The notes under the pieces were generated by a model. That model was not told the origin of the DNA. It did not search any database and saw only the letters and a program-made list of their open reading frames with translations. Position numbers and translations under genes: made by a program. From the NCBI RefSeq assembly GCF_027579695.1, contig NC_083577.1, forward strand, positions 37,979,198 to 38,043,197: 64,000 bases of DNA, given 5' to 3'. Each line of letters starts with the position of its first letter. The stretch's first letter is position 1. This document shows positions 9,950-19,119 of this stretch, in pieces. Origin of the DNA: Neoarius graeffei. Its lineage: Eukaryota > Chordata > Actinopteri > Siluriformes > Ariidae.

Positions 9950-11687
9950 CCGACTCCCCCCCCCGACGGGAGAGGAAGTCCGCCACGACCATCTGCGCCC
10001 CCGGCCTGTGGATCACCTTGAAGTTAAAGTGTTGGAATGCCAGATACCAACGGGTGATCTGCGCATTGGCATCCTTCATGCGGTGGAGCCACTGGAGGGG
10101 TGCGTGGTCCGAACAGAGGGTGAAAGGGCGTCCCAGCAGGTAGTAACAGAGGGCAAGGACCGCCCACTTGATTGCCAGACACTCCTTCTCAATAGTGCTG
10201 TAGCGCCCCTCATGCACCGACAGCTTCCTGCTGATATACAGCACTGGACGGCCCTCCCCCTCCACCTCCTGGGACAAAACAGCCCCCAGCCCTCTGTCCG
10301 ACACATCCATCTGTAACATAAAGGGGAGAGAAAAGTCAGGGGAGTGTAACAGTGGCCCCCCACACAGTGCATCCTTTACCTCAGAAAAAGCCTGCTGGCA
10401 TTGCTCTGTCCACTGGACCGGATCTGGTGCCCCCTTTTTAGTCAGATCAGTCAGCGGGCTGGTGACGTCCAAATAATTAGGTATTAACCTACGATAATAG
10501 CCAGCCAGCCCCAGGAACTGCCTCACCCCCTTTTTGGTCTTGGGCCTTGGGCAGGCCGCAATTGCTGCTGTCTTGTTAATTTGGGGACGCACCTGCCCGT
10601 TGCCCAAGTGGAAGCCCAGATACCGTACTTCCACCCACCCAATCGCACAAGTCTTTGGGTTGGCTGTGAGACCCACTCGCCTCAGCGACCTAAGGACGGC
10701 CCTCAGGTGTTGTAGGTGCCGCAGCCAGTCATTACTATAAATAATGATGTCGTCGAGGTATGCGGCCGCATAGGTGGCGTGGGGGCGGAGGACCCTATCC
10801 ATCAGCCACTGAAACGTAGTGGGCACCCCAAACAGCCCAAAAGGAAGTGTGACAAACTGGTGTAAGCCGAATGGTGTGGAAAAGGCTGTTTTTTCTCAGG
10901 ATAATGGAGTCAAGGGGATCTGCCAATAACCCTTTGTCAAATCCAGTGTTGAGTAAAAGCAAGCTGTGCCTAGTCGATCGAGCAACTCATCAATACGAGG
11001 CATTGGGTACGCGTCGAATTTAGACACCGCGTTGACTTTTCTATAGTCTACACAGAACCGGACCGACCCGTCGGCCTTGGGTACCAAGACCACCGGGCTG
11101 CTCCAGTCACTGTGGGACTCCTCAACGATGCCCATTTCGAGCATGGCCTCGAGTTCTTCCCGAACCACTTTTTTCTTGTGTTCGGGTAGCCTGTAAGGGC
11201 GGCTACACACTACCACCCCCGGGGGCGTCTCAATGTGGTGCTCTATGAGGTTGGTGCGGCCGGGCAGGGGCGAGAACATGTCCGAAAACTCGGTCTGCAA
11301 CTGGGCAACCTCCGCAAGTTGGGTCGGGGAGAGGTGGTCTCCACAGGGGACCGGAGAGGTACGTGATGCCAATGCTCCCTTTTGAACCTCCGGCCCCAGC
11401 TCCGCCTTCTCCGGAACCACCGACACCAACGCCACGGGGACCTCCTCATTCCAGAGTTTGAGCAGATTGAGGTGGTAAATCTGTAGCGCCCCACCCCTGT
11501 CCGTTCGCCTCACCTCACAGTCAACGTCCCCGACTCGCCGTGTGACCTCAAAGGGTCCTTGCCACTTGGCGATCAATTTGGAGCTCAATGTGGGCAACAG
11601 TACAAGTACTTTATCTCCCGGTGTGAACTCCCTAAGGCGCGTATCCCTGTCGTACAGGTGGGTTTGCTGTTCTTGGGCCTGTCGCAA
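9950..11687 (-). pseudogene. Gypsy reverse transcriptase and RNase H, with integrase tail
   Basis: Two frames in the same phase, 11687-10896 and 10826 downward, separated by one nonsense codon at 10896-10898. The start of the block is the end of integrase, with a GPY/F-like stretch (KLIAKWQGPFEVTRRVGD). A short spacer follows, then reverse transcriptase: WSSPVVLVPKADGSVRFCVD, the YWQIPL block, the catalytic YLDD in AAYLDDIIIYS, and FLGLAGYYRRLIPNY. RNase H follows with MDVSDRGLGAVLSQ, TIEKECLAIKWA and a late SDHAPLQWL. The catalytic residues that I can see are present, so the damage is the stop codon rather than active-site loss. The protein would make DNA from the element's RNA and remove the RNA strand. 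Confidence 0.92.
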
Positions 11688-11789
11688 ATTCTCCTGGGTT
11701 AGGTGTGTGAGTGTGTGGAGTTTTGCATGCAGGTCAATAATGTATTGAATTTCCTTTTTACTTGGTGAAGGTCCCTCGTCCCAATTTTC

Positions 11790-12638
11790 TCACAGCACAT
11801 CTAGAATGCCGCGCGGCTTACGCCCATATAACAATTCAAATGGGGAGAACCCCGTGGAGGCTTGGGGGACCTCTCGCACTGCAAATAACAAGGGTTTGAG
11901 CCATTTATCCCAATTACATACGTCCTCACTTACAAATTTTTTAATTATATTCTTGAGGGTGCGATTGAACTGTTCAACTAAACTGTCCGTTTGTGGGTGA
12001 TACACACTGGTGCGGATTGGCTTAATACCCAACAACCCATACAGTTCGTTCAGTGTACGTGACATAAACAAGGTGCCTTGGTCAGCCAGAATCTCTTTCA
12101 GGATTCCAACTCGGGAGATAATGCGGAAGAGTGCTTCCGCAATACTGCATGCTGAGATATTGCAAAGAGACACTGCTTCCGGGTATCGCATTGCATAGTC
12201 CACCAGAACTAAAATAAAGCGGTACCCTCATGTTGACCGATCTAATGGCCCAACGAGATCCATCCCAATTTTCTCGAACGGGGTCTCGATTAATGGGAGA
12301 GGGCACAAAGGCACTTTTGGAATGGCCGCTGGATTTACTAACTGGCATTCGCGGCACGCCATACACCACCTACGGACATCGCCACGAATCCCTGGCCAAT
12401 AGAACCGGGCCATTATTCGGGCTAGTATCTTATCCTGCCCTAAGTGTCCAGCCATGGGATTAAAGTGAGCCGCCTGGAATACCAATTCCCGGTGGCTCTT
12501 TGGAATCAAAAGCTGCGTGACTTGCTCTTTAGTCTGAGTGTCCTGCATCACTCGGTATACTCTATCCTTCATAATTGCGAAGTAGGGGAAGGATGGGGTG
12601 GCGTTTGGCTGGAGCGTTTGACCATCGATTACTCTCAC
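11790..12638 (-). pseudogene. Gypsy integrase
   Basis: The zinc-binding HHCC domain reads from AAHFNPMAGH to CMACREC near 12480-12365. The DDE core follows: first aspartate in GMDLVGPLD near 12250, second in ILADQGTLF, glutamate in DSLVEQFNRTLK. A TGA at 12228-12230 falls between the first catalytic aspartate and the rest of the core, and a second TGA at 11790-11792 ends the frame before the C-terminal domain. All pieces are in the same phase, so only point nonsense changes separate them. The position upstream of reverse transcriptase is the diagnostic oddity of this element. Confidence 0.92.
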
Positions 12639-12677
12639 TTGGTCAAACGCATGCCGCAGAGTCTCGTCTCGCGACTG

Positions 12678-13260
12678 CTATAATGGAAAATCCGCGAGGG
12701 ATTCCCCAATAGAGAGAGGAGGAGCCGGCGGCTCCTCACTCTGATGCAGAGATGACGTAGACGGCTCTGTGACAGCTGCTCCTGCCAACACGACACCAGG
12801 ACCTCCCCCTGCTAAACTATGGCAGGACCCACTCTTCACTAAATGACTCATTAATTCCCCAAATCCCGGCCAATCAGTTCCCAAAATTACTGAGTGGGTA
12901 AGGCGAGGATTAACTGCCGCCTTCACTCTAAATTTTTCCCCTCGAAAAAGAATGTGGACCGAATCTAAAGGGTAGTTGTGAACATCCCCGTGCACACACA
13001 ACACCTTCAATTGTGCTTCCCCCAATGCCTCGTCTTGCACCAGGCTTTGGTGGATTGAGGTCTGATTACAGCCAGAATCCACCAACGCCTGATATGTATC
13101 CCCTTGGACACTCACCGGTATGCGATATGCTCTGGCCCGATCGAGGGCGGCTCCTGGCGTGTCAGGGATCCGAACCACCGCGCCCACCTCCATTACCGAG
13201 CACTGCTGTTGGAGGTGGCCCGGCTCCCCGTAGCGCCAGCAAACCGGCCTGGGCTTCCTC
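12678..13260 (-). pseudogene. Gypsy zinc knuckle and aspartic protease
   Basis: A zinc-knuckle-like CWRYGEPGHLQQQC near 13197-13240 keeps the last histidine and cysteine, but the second cysteine of the CX2C pair is a tyrosine. The protease follows with the catalytic triad ALVDSGCNQTS near 13063-13090 and a later VILGTDW. The frame ends at a TAG at 12678-12680. The integrase frame continues in the same phase, so the stop is a point change inside the polyprotein rather than a designed junction, as far as can be judged. Confidence 0.85.
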
Positions 13261-13284
13261 TCTGCACTGGTGCTCTGGGGCTCA

Positions 13285-14171
13285 CTAACCTGAGGGGGGG
13301 GGGAGAGACAGACACAGAAGGGAGAAACAGGAGGGCACCGTGGGTGCGGCGGGCCAGCTGGGGTGGCGCCCGCCCCCGCCTCCACTGTGGGGGAACGGGG
13401 CGAGGATGAGACACAGGAGGAGAGGGAGAGAGAGAGAGAGAGAGAGAGAGGAGAGGGGAGAAGAGGTTGTCTGCTGTCCTGCCGTCGGGACAGCCACCAA
13501 ATGGTCCTCCGCCAGCTCGATTGCCTGGTCCAGTGACGCTGGGCGGTGGCACTGGACCCACTTTGCGGTTCCTGCTGGTAAGCGGGCAATGAACTGCTCC
13601 AGTACCACCTGATCGATGATTTCCTCGGCGTCGCGGTTGTCGGCCCTCAACCACCGCCAGCAGGCATCCGGGAGTTGCTGACCAAACGCGAATGGCCAGC
13701 CGACTTCCTCCAAGCGCAAAGCACGAAAGCGCTGTCGTTGTTGCTTAGGGGTGCACCCCACATGCTGGAGGACGGCCCGGTGAAGGTCCGCGTAGGCCAG
13801 CCGGCGGTCGGCGGGGAGCTGTAGCGCAGCCAGCTGCACCTTGCCCGTTAGCAGGGGGAGGAGGCGCGCCGCGCGCTGTTCCACCGGCCATCCCGAGGTC
13901 TCTGCTACCTGCTCAAAGAGCATGAGGCCTCGGGATTATCCTGCAGGCCCATCTTCGTTAGGGTGAGGTGGGAAGGGCCCACAGCAGTGGAGTTGGTGGA
14001 CCCCATCGATGCGAGGAGGTGCCGGAATGCCTGTCGATCTTCATGCTGAGCCAACACCAGGGCCTCGAACCGTTGCTCCTGCTCCTTCTGGAGGGCAACT
14101 AGCGCCTGGGGCTGGCTCTGCTGGGCCGTGGCGAGGGCATGGACCAGGTCGGCGAAAGGGGAGGACTCCAT
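13285..14171 (-). pseudogene. Gypsy gag with SCAN-like capsid domain
   Basis: The start is the methionine at 14171 (MESSPFADLVHALATAQQ, then a glutamine-rich coiled stretch), 28 nt downstream of the primer binding site. A frameshift near 13923-13930 moves the capsid part into another frame (13923-13285). That part contains RQRFRALRLEE, LPDACWRWLRADN, VVLEQFIARLP and DQAIELAEDHL, in the order and spacing of a SCAN domain. The family relation between SCAN and the Gmr1-type capsid is established knowledge; the match here is by eye. A GA/TC microsatellite at 13426-13450 then changes the frame again before the zinc knuckle. Confidence 0.85.
13426..13450 (+). repeat. (GA)n microsatellite inside gag
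   Basis: A pure GA run between the capsid and zinc-knuckle coding parts. The capsid frame and the zinc-knuckle/protease frame are out of phase across it, so length change in this run is the likely cause of the break. Confidence 0.85.
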
Positions 14172-14198
14172 GGGGCTGTTCTTCTTCTGCGCTCCACG

Positions 14199-14216
14199 TC
14201 CCGGGTTTCAGCACCA
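14199..14216 (-). promoter_or_regulatory. Primer binding site, tRNA-Phe type
   Basis: On the minus strand, one base after the 5' LTR, TGGTGCTGAAACCCGGGA is complementary to the 3' end of vertebrate tRNA-Phe (including CCA) at 17 of 18 positions. The match is to remembered tRNA sequence and should be checked against this fish's tRNAs. Confidence 0.8.
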
Positions 14217-14217
14217 C

Positions 14218-14326
14218 TGTGGCAGTTCGTAAGAGTGGGCAGAGTACAGAAGACGGCAGGACAGAACTAAGTTTTGAAATCCTTTTTATTTTATACACTT
14301 TTCAGTGGTCTTCCAGTAACATACAG

Positions 14327-14359
<33 letters not shown>

Positions 14360-14546
14360 TCTGGTGTCTGGTTCGGGAGAGAGAGCTCTCCTCTGCTCTC
14401 GCTCTCTCCTTAAATAGGGCACGGTCACTGGGGAAGACACACAAACACACGTTAATTAACATCAGGTGCAGTGATTCTGCCACTTACCTTCCCTGACTCC
14501 GCCCTCCGGTCACAGACCGATGCTTGACCATGCCCCCGCTGCCACA
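14218..14546 (-). repeat. 5' LTR of the gypsy element
   Basis: 329 bp, 12 bp longer than the other LTR because of an AC run at about 14335-14359. A TTTAAGGAGAGAGC-like stretch on the minus strand could serve as a promoter element, but no TATA box can be assigned with confidence. Confidence 0.93.
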
Positions 14547-14974
14547 AGGAGGTTGACCATAGAAGACCACCCACAAATACAAACCACTGTTATCCTCTGG
14601 TACCAGTGGTTCTTAAAGGGATCCTCCAGGGGATTTACTCTTAAACTTTTATGTTAAAGGTCCCAGGGCATGAAATTTTCACTTTCTGAGGTTTTTTAAC
14701 GTTAAAATGAGTTCCTCTGACCTTCTTAAGTCACCCCAGTGGCTAGAAATTTCATAATGTGTAAACCAAACTATGCCCAACATTTGAGAATGGCGCGTCA
14801 AAACGGCACGTTGATAAACTCTTCCCTTGCCTACGTCAGCAAGGGAGATGATCCCCACGCCCCCCCTCTGGATTCCCACCCACTGTATGGATTGCCCGCC
14901 CAACTCAAAAGTTGCTGTTTGTCCTACCAAGCCTACTGCGCATGCGCGAAGCCTACTGAGCATGCGCAGAACAC

Positions 14975-15250
14975 ATGACTATATTTTGCGCTATACATGG
15001 ATGTGACAACACAGAAAGGAGTCTGTTTTTACTGCCGACGGGAGAGCCCCTGAAGACGCAGTGGCTTAATTTTATTTACTTCAATAATACGCCGTCGAGT
15101 CTACCTAAGACGGTGTATGTTTGTCAGAAGCATTTTCCTGATGAATGTTTCCACAACTTGGGACAGTAGGGCAGGTTTTGCACATCAACTGTCACTGAAG
15201 CCTGGGTCTGTGCCAAGCATCCCTGCCGCATCAGCAACAAACACCGAACA
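14975..15250 (+). pseudogene. THAP-domain exon of a Kolobok-like transposase
   Basis: From the ATG at 14975 the frame reads MTIFCAIHGCDN, with the first zinc ligands spaced C-x4-C, then TQWLNF carrying the conserved tryptophan, then VYVCQKHF with the C-x2-H ligands, then a decayed continuation. THAP domains bind DNA and sit at the N-terminus of transposases of this kind. The frame stops at 15167-15169, but a neighbouring frame continues (RAGFAHQLSLKPGSVPS) up to a good splice donor, GTAAGTG, at 15251. One small frameshift therefore separates the two. No downstream catalytic exon is present within the element. Confidence 0.75.
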
Positions 15251-15356
15251 AGTAAGTGTATAACTGGTCGTTTTACCGTGTTTTAAAATCGGTGCGTTAG
15301 CCTAGCAATGGCTACATTAGCTGTGCAGCTAACCGCTTCCTGCAGTTAGCCAGGTA

Positions 15357-15708
15357 CATGGGCTCGAGTTGTACCATTTTTTTAGACAGGGCGGATGGAC
15401 CAGGGCATTCGCCCGCCTGGCCGTGCTCGACAAGGAGCGCTCTCGGCCGGCTTGGGAGGCAGACGGCAGCCCCTCCTGGAAGTGCAGTTTTACCATGGGC
15501 CTCATGCAGAAAAAAATGACAAAGTCCCACTGCTCAGTTTTACCATGGGCCTCAGGCGGGAAAAAAATGACAAAGTCCCAGTTTTACCATGGGCTCGAGT
15601 TGTACCATTTTTTTTAGACAGGGCGGATGGACCAGGGCATTCGCCCGCCTGGCCGTGCCTGACGAGGAGCGCTCTCAGCCGGCTTGGGAGGCAGACGGCA
15701 GCCCCTCC
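15357..15708 (+). repeat. Direct duplication of a 120-bp block
   Basis: 15357-15476 and 15588-15708 are near-identical (both start CATGGGCTCGAGTTGTACCA and end GGCAGCCCCTCC). Between them lie two copies of a 43-bp block (15489-15531 and 15539-15580) containing TTTTACCATGGGCCTCA. The whole is inside the Kolobok-like relic. Confidence 0.85.
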
Positions 15709-16025
15709 CCCTCCCCCCCATGGCACACCCCCACTGTCTACCCTTCCCCGCCTCCTGCTTCTCATTAGCAAAACGACGCACTGGGAAAAGCGCTGAAATG
15801 GGGCTTTCTCCCAGGAGGCTATATCTACGTACCGAGGGTTCATTTTGAGAAAGGCTGCAGATATAACATCCAGAAGCCTCCACGAGCCCGTTTAAAGCAT
15901 CAACAAACCACCATGCCATGGGCCCTTTAAGTAAAATTACTCATATATTTAAACAGTCAAACATTGATTTTCGGAGACCAAATAGTGTTCTAGAAAAATT
16001 TATTTTTATTAAAATACCAGATGGG

Positions 16026-16402
16026 CGGTACAGTGGTGTAGTGGTTAGCACTGTCGTCTCAAAACAAGAAGATCCTGGGTTCGAGCCCAGCGGCCAACAA
16101 GAGCCTTTCTGTGTGGAGTTTGCATGTTGTCTTCTCCCCATGTCCACATGGGTTTCCTCTGGGTGCTCCGGTTTCCCCCACAGTCCAAAGACATGCAGGT
16201 TAGGTTAACTGGTGACTCTAAATTGACCGTAGGTGTGAATGTGAGTGTGAATGGTTGTCTGTGTCTATGTGTCAGCCCTGCGATGACCTGGTGACTTGTC
16301 CAGGGTGTACCCCGCCTCTCGCCCATAGTCAGCTGGGATAGGCTCCAGCTTGCCTGCAAACTTGTAGGACAGGATAAGCAGCTAGAGATAATGGATGGAT
16401 GG
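16026..16402 (+). repeat. tRNA-headed SINE, tail type B
   Basis: A perfect 15-bp target duplication, AAAATACCAGATGGG, at 16011-16025 and 16403-16417 shows that it inserted into the left arm of the surrounding element. The equivalent place in the right arm (near 18224-18237) is uninterrupted. Confidence 0.93.
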
Positions 16403-17010
16403 AAAATACCAGATGGGCCGCCCGTGGAAGTGACATATGCGATGAGGTGGCATAGTGGAAGCTTGGAGCAACTCGGCTGTTTATATCCTTTGCTTTCATC
16501 GTGGCTTTGCTAGTTTTATAAGTATTTTTACTGAATTTATATGTAGGTTTTTAAATGAGTAAAGTCTGCCTCAAAATCTGCCTGCAGTGCCCTATTTACA
16601 CCCACAACATTTTGAATCATCCTGTTTTGTTGAATCAATGGAATTAAAAGCAAGATTAATGGGGGCTTCCAGAATAAAAAGAAAGATAAAAGACAATGCC
16701 ATGCCTACAATATTTGCCCATCGTTCAGCTCCAAAAGTCTGCTGATGCAGTGTTGAGTGGCAACAGAGACAACAACACTGGAAGGTTAGTTTCAACTTTA
16801 TTCTACCATGATTCTTTGGAGTATAAAGGGACAGATCCTGCCAAAGAATCTGACAGATGCACTTTTTTGCAGAAGTATTTTCACTAATTTTACCAGATCA
16901 CTATGGATTTTCACAGGGGTGTAGAGCACGCTGAACCCTTTCCAAAGAGGGCATCCATGGCCCACGACTACCGTGGCTTGGCCTGCTATTTGCCCCCAAA
17001 CCCCCCACAC

Positions 17011-17416
17011 ATGAGCGTGGCTCGCTGAAAACTTTAATCTGAGCCCTGGCTCCAGCCATGCGTGTGTGGGAGATTTAAAAATTCATAACTCGGCCACCGA
17101 AAGTCCTAGCCCCACCAAACTTTACAGGCACCTCCCTCTCCCCCAAGACCTTTCAAAACAGCTCAGGCTCTGCCTGCTATGACCACAGCTGGGCCCATTA
17201 TTCACCCCTGAAACCCCTGCATGAGCGCAGCTTGCTGAAAACTTTAATATGAACCCTGGCTCCAGCTGCGTGTGCACACACGTGGGGATTTAAAAATTCA
17301 TAATTTGGCCACCAAAAGTCCTAGCCCCACCAAGCTTTACAGGCACCTCCCTCTTCCCAAGACCTTTTGAAACAGCCCAGGCATGGCCCGCTACGACCGC
17401 AGCTCGGCCCATTATT
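17011..17416 (+). repeat. 210-bp tandem duplication
   Basis: Unit 1 (17011-17220) and unit 2 (17221-17416) share GCTGAAAACTTTAAT, GATTTAAAAATTCATAA and CCTAGCCCCACCAA, with scattered substitutions. A partial earlier unit can be traced at about 16968-17010. It lies in the interior of the TTAA-flanked element. Confidence 0.85.
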
Positions 17417-17745
17417 AGCGGCAAATTTCAAATTTTGACCTCTTTCTGGAGCATTTTATTGATTTGACCTAGATTTGTTGTCTCAGGTCACGCATCGTGA
17501 GAATACAGGTAATTAGGTCAGGTAAGTATCACTGCTTCCCACAGGTGGTCGGATCCTGAACCATTGGTCTGTTGGTTGAGTGCAGCTAGTGGTAAAGTAA
17601 ACAAACGCCCCGTGACCGATGCCAAGTGGTGCACATATATTTCTGACCCATGCATGTGCATTGGTTGCATCAGTCTGGATCTGTCCCGGGTATATTATTG
17701 GTGTCTCACCTGGTAAACTGTAATTGGTATTCCGATGTGTTGTAG

Positions 17746-17850
17746 GCTCTTCAGTGTATATTGGAAGAAAATATAGGTAACAACGAAAACACTGATGTTA
17801 AAGAACAATCACCAATGGATCAAGAGACAGAGCATTCGATTGAGCTTCAG
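17746..17850 (+). pseudogene. Candidate transposon exon (acidic segment)
   Basis: An open stretch of 35 codons between an acceptor-like TGTTGTAG (ends 17745) and a donor CAG|GTACTG (17851). It encodes an acidic, asparagine-rich segment (NNENTDVKEQSPMDQETEHS). No domain is recognised. It sits inside the TTAA element together with the next candidate exon, so it may belong to that element's lost transposase gene. Confidence 0.35.
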
Positions 17851-17973
17851 GTACTGTACGGTTGACTATAATCCAGATAAGAGAATTACTCAGAACATTT
17901 TGCATGAAACTCACTCATTTGAAATTTCGGAAGTTTTATTTCATAGTAGTTTCATTTTCATTTATGTGCTAAG

Positions 17974-18146
17974 AACATGAATTGACCGGAAAGAGGGATA
18001 TTGCTGTGCAAAAAAATGAATCAGTCAGTGTTGAAATCCAGACAGAGACAGTTGTCTTCAAAGACAAGATTATCCAGTGTTCTTTGTTGGGAGATGAAAA
18101 CGTCTCATTAGATGATTTGTTCAAACTCTACTTGCAAAACCACGAT
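17974..18146 (+). pseudogene. Candidate transposon exon ending at a strong splice donor
   Basis: The open frame reads GKRDIAVQKNESVSVEIQTE and then ENVSLDDLFKLYLQNHD, ending at a donor, GTAAGC, at 18147. An acceptor-like CTAAG ends at 17973, but its phase with the previous candidate exon does not fit cleanly. The composition is protein-like and not low-complexity. Function unknown; probably part of a THAP-type transposase, by position only. Confidence 0.35.
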
Positions 18147-18339
18147 GTAAGCAGAGGATATAAACAGCTGAGTTGCTCCAAGCTTCCACTACGCCATGTC
18201 ATCACATACGTCACTTCTGCAGGAGGTCCATCTGGTATTTTAATAAAAATTAATTTTTCTAGAACACTATTTGGTCTCCGGAAATGAATGTTTGACTGTT
18301 GAATTCTATTAATACTTTTACGTAACATAAGTTTAAGAG

Positions 18340-18733
18340 TGGGTGGCATGGTGGTGTAGTGGTTAGCACTGTCGCCTCATGGAAAGAAGGTCCTGGGTTT
18401 GAGCCCAGCAGCCAACAAGGGCCTTTCTGTGTGGAGTTTGCATGTTCTCCCTGTGTCTGCGTGGGTTTCCCCCACAGTCCAAAGACATGCAGGTTAGGCT
18501 AATTGGTGGCTCTAAGTTGACCGTAGCTGTGAATGTGAGTGTGAATTGTTGTGTGTCTCTATGTGTCAGCCCTGCGATGACCTGGCGACTTGTCCAGGGT
18601 GTACCCCGCCTCTCGCCCATAGTCAGCTGGGATAAGCTCCAGCTTGCCTGCGACCCTGCACAGGATAAGCGGCTACAGATAATGGATGGATGGATGGATG
18701 GATGGATGGATGGATGGATGGATGGATGGATGG
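18340..18733 (+). repeat. tRNA-headed SINE, tail type B with (TGGA)n
   Basis: Inserted in the right arm of the TTAA element, with the 11-bp flanks AAGTTTAAGAG (18329-18339) and AAGTTTAAAAG (18734-18744). The tail has expanded into a (TGGA)n microsatellite at about 18684-18733. Confidence 0.92.
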
Positions 18734-19119
18734 AAGTTTAAAAGTAAATCTACTGGAGGATTCCTTTAAGCTGGTGGTTGGGGGGGGGGGGTACAGCATT
18801 GTTATAACAGCAAGGTGTAACAAAGACATTATATGGACAAATTTACTTGAGGTTCATTAATATAAATGGCAGTCAAATGGTTCTGAGTCAAACATAGATA
18901 AAATTCAAGTTATTTCCAATATAAAACATGTTTTATAAAATCTTATACATGTGAAAACTATCAAGAACAAATGGCTCAGGACCTATTAGCAGATTAGGCC
19001 ACTCTAAGGTTTCACATAAATTTCAAGGTCCATATGTGTTTTATAGTGACCTGACAAGAAATGGATGTGACAAGAGAAAAAGATGTTTAAAATTCAGGGG
19101 AGGGCACCCTCTGGCAGTT

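Larger units (their letters stand above)
9588..14546 (-). mobile_element. Complete Ty3/gypsy LTR retrotransposon, Gmr1-like gene order, decayed
   Basis: A 4959-bp element read on the minus strand. Two LTRs (9588-9904 and 14218-14546) start TG and end CA and are flanked by a perfect 5-bp target duplication AGGAG (9583-9587 and 14547-14551). The internal order is gag with a SCAN-like capsid, zinc knuckle, aspartic protease, integrase, then reverse transcriptase and RNase H. Integrase before reverse transcriptase is the order known from Gmr1-like elements of deuterostomes, the reverse of most Ty3/gypsy elements. In-frame stops at 12678, 12228, 11790 and 10896, a frameshift near 13925 and a frame change at a GA microsatellite make it non-autonomous. 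The LTRs differ by about a dozen substitutions plus an AC-repeat expansion, so the insertion is moderately old. Confidence 0.95.
14658..15926 (+). mobile_element. Kolobok-like DNA transposon relic with THAP exon
   Basis: Flanked by TTAA (14654-14657 and 15927-15930). The terminal repeats AGGTCCCAGGGCATG and AGGGCCCATGGCATG (reverse complement) agree at 13 of 15 positions. TTAA targets combined with a THAP zinc-finger domain point to the Kolobok superfamily; that link is family knowledge. Only a first coding exon remains. The rest is GC-rich, internally duplicated sequence. Confidence 0.8.
14617..18765. mobile_element. Long-armed TTAA-flanked DNA transposon with nested insertions
   Basis: Flanked by TTAA at 14613-14616 and 18766-18769. 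The ends are inverted repeats: AGGGATCCTCCAGGGGATTT on the left against AGGAATCCTCCAGTAGATTT on the right (reverse complement). The arms can be followed inward for about 220 bp once insertions are removed. Left arm: 14617-14657, then 15927-16025, then 16418-16511. Right arm: 18133-18339, then 18734-18765. The left arm was hit by a THAP-carrying TTAA element and a SINE, the right arm by a SINE. The interior 16512-18132 holds a tandem duplication and candidate exons. Confidence 0.85.

Noticed and set aside
12678-12680. TAG between protease and integrase as a programmed readthrough site
   Set aside because: Three other nonsense codons of similar type lie in the same polyprotein and gag is already broken by a frameshift, so simple decay is the better explanation.
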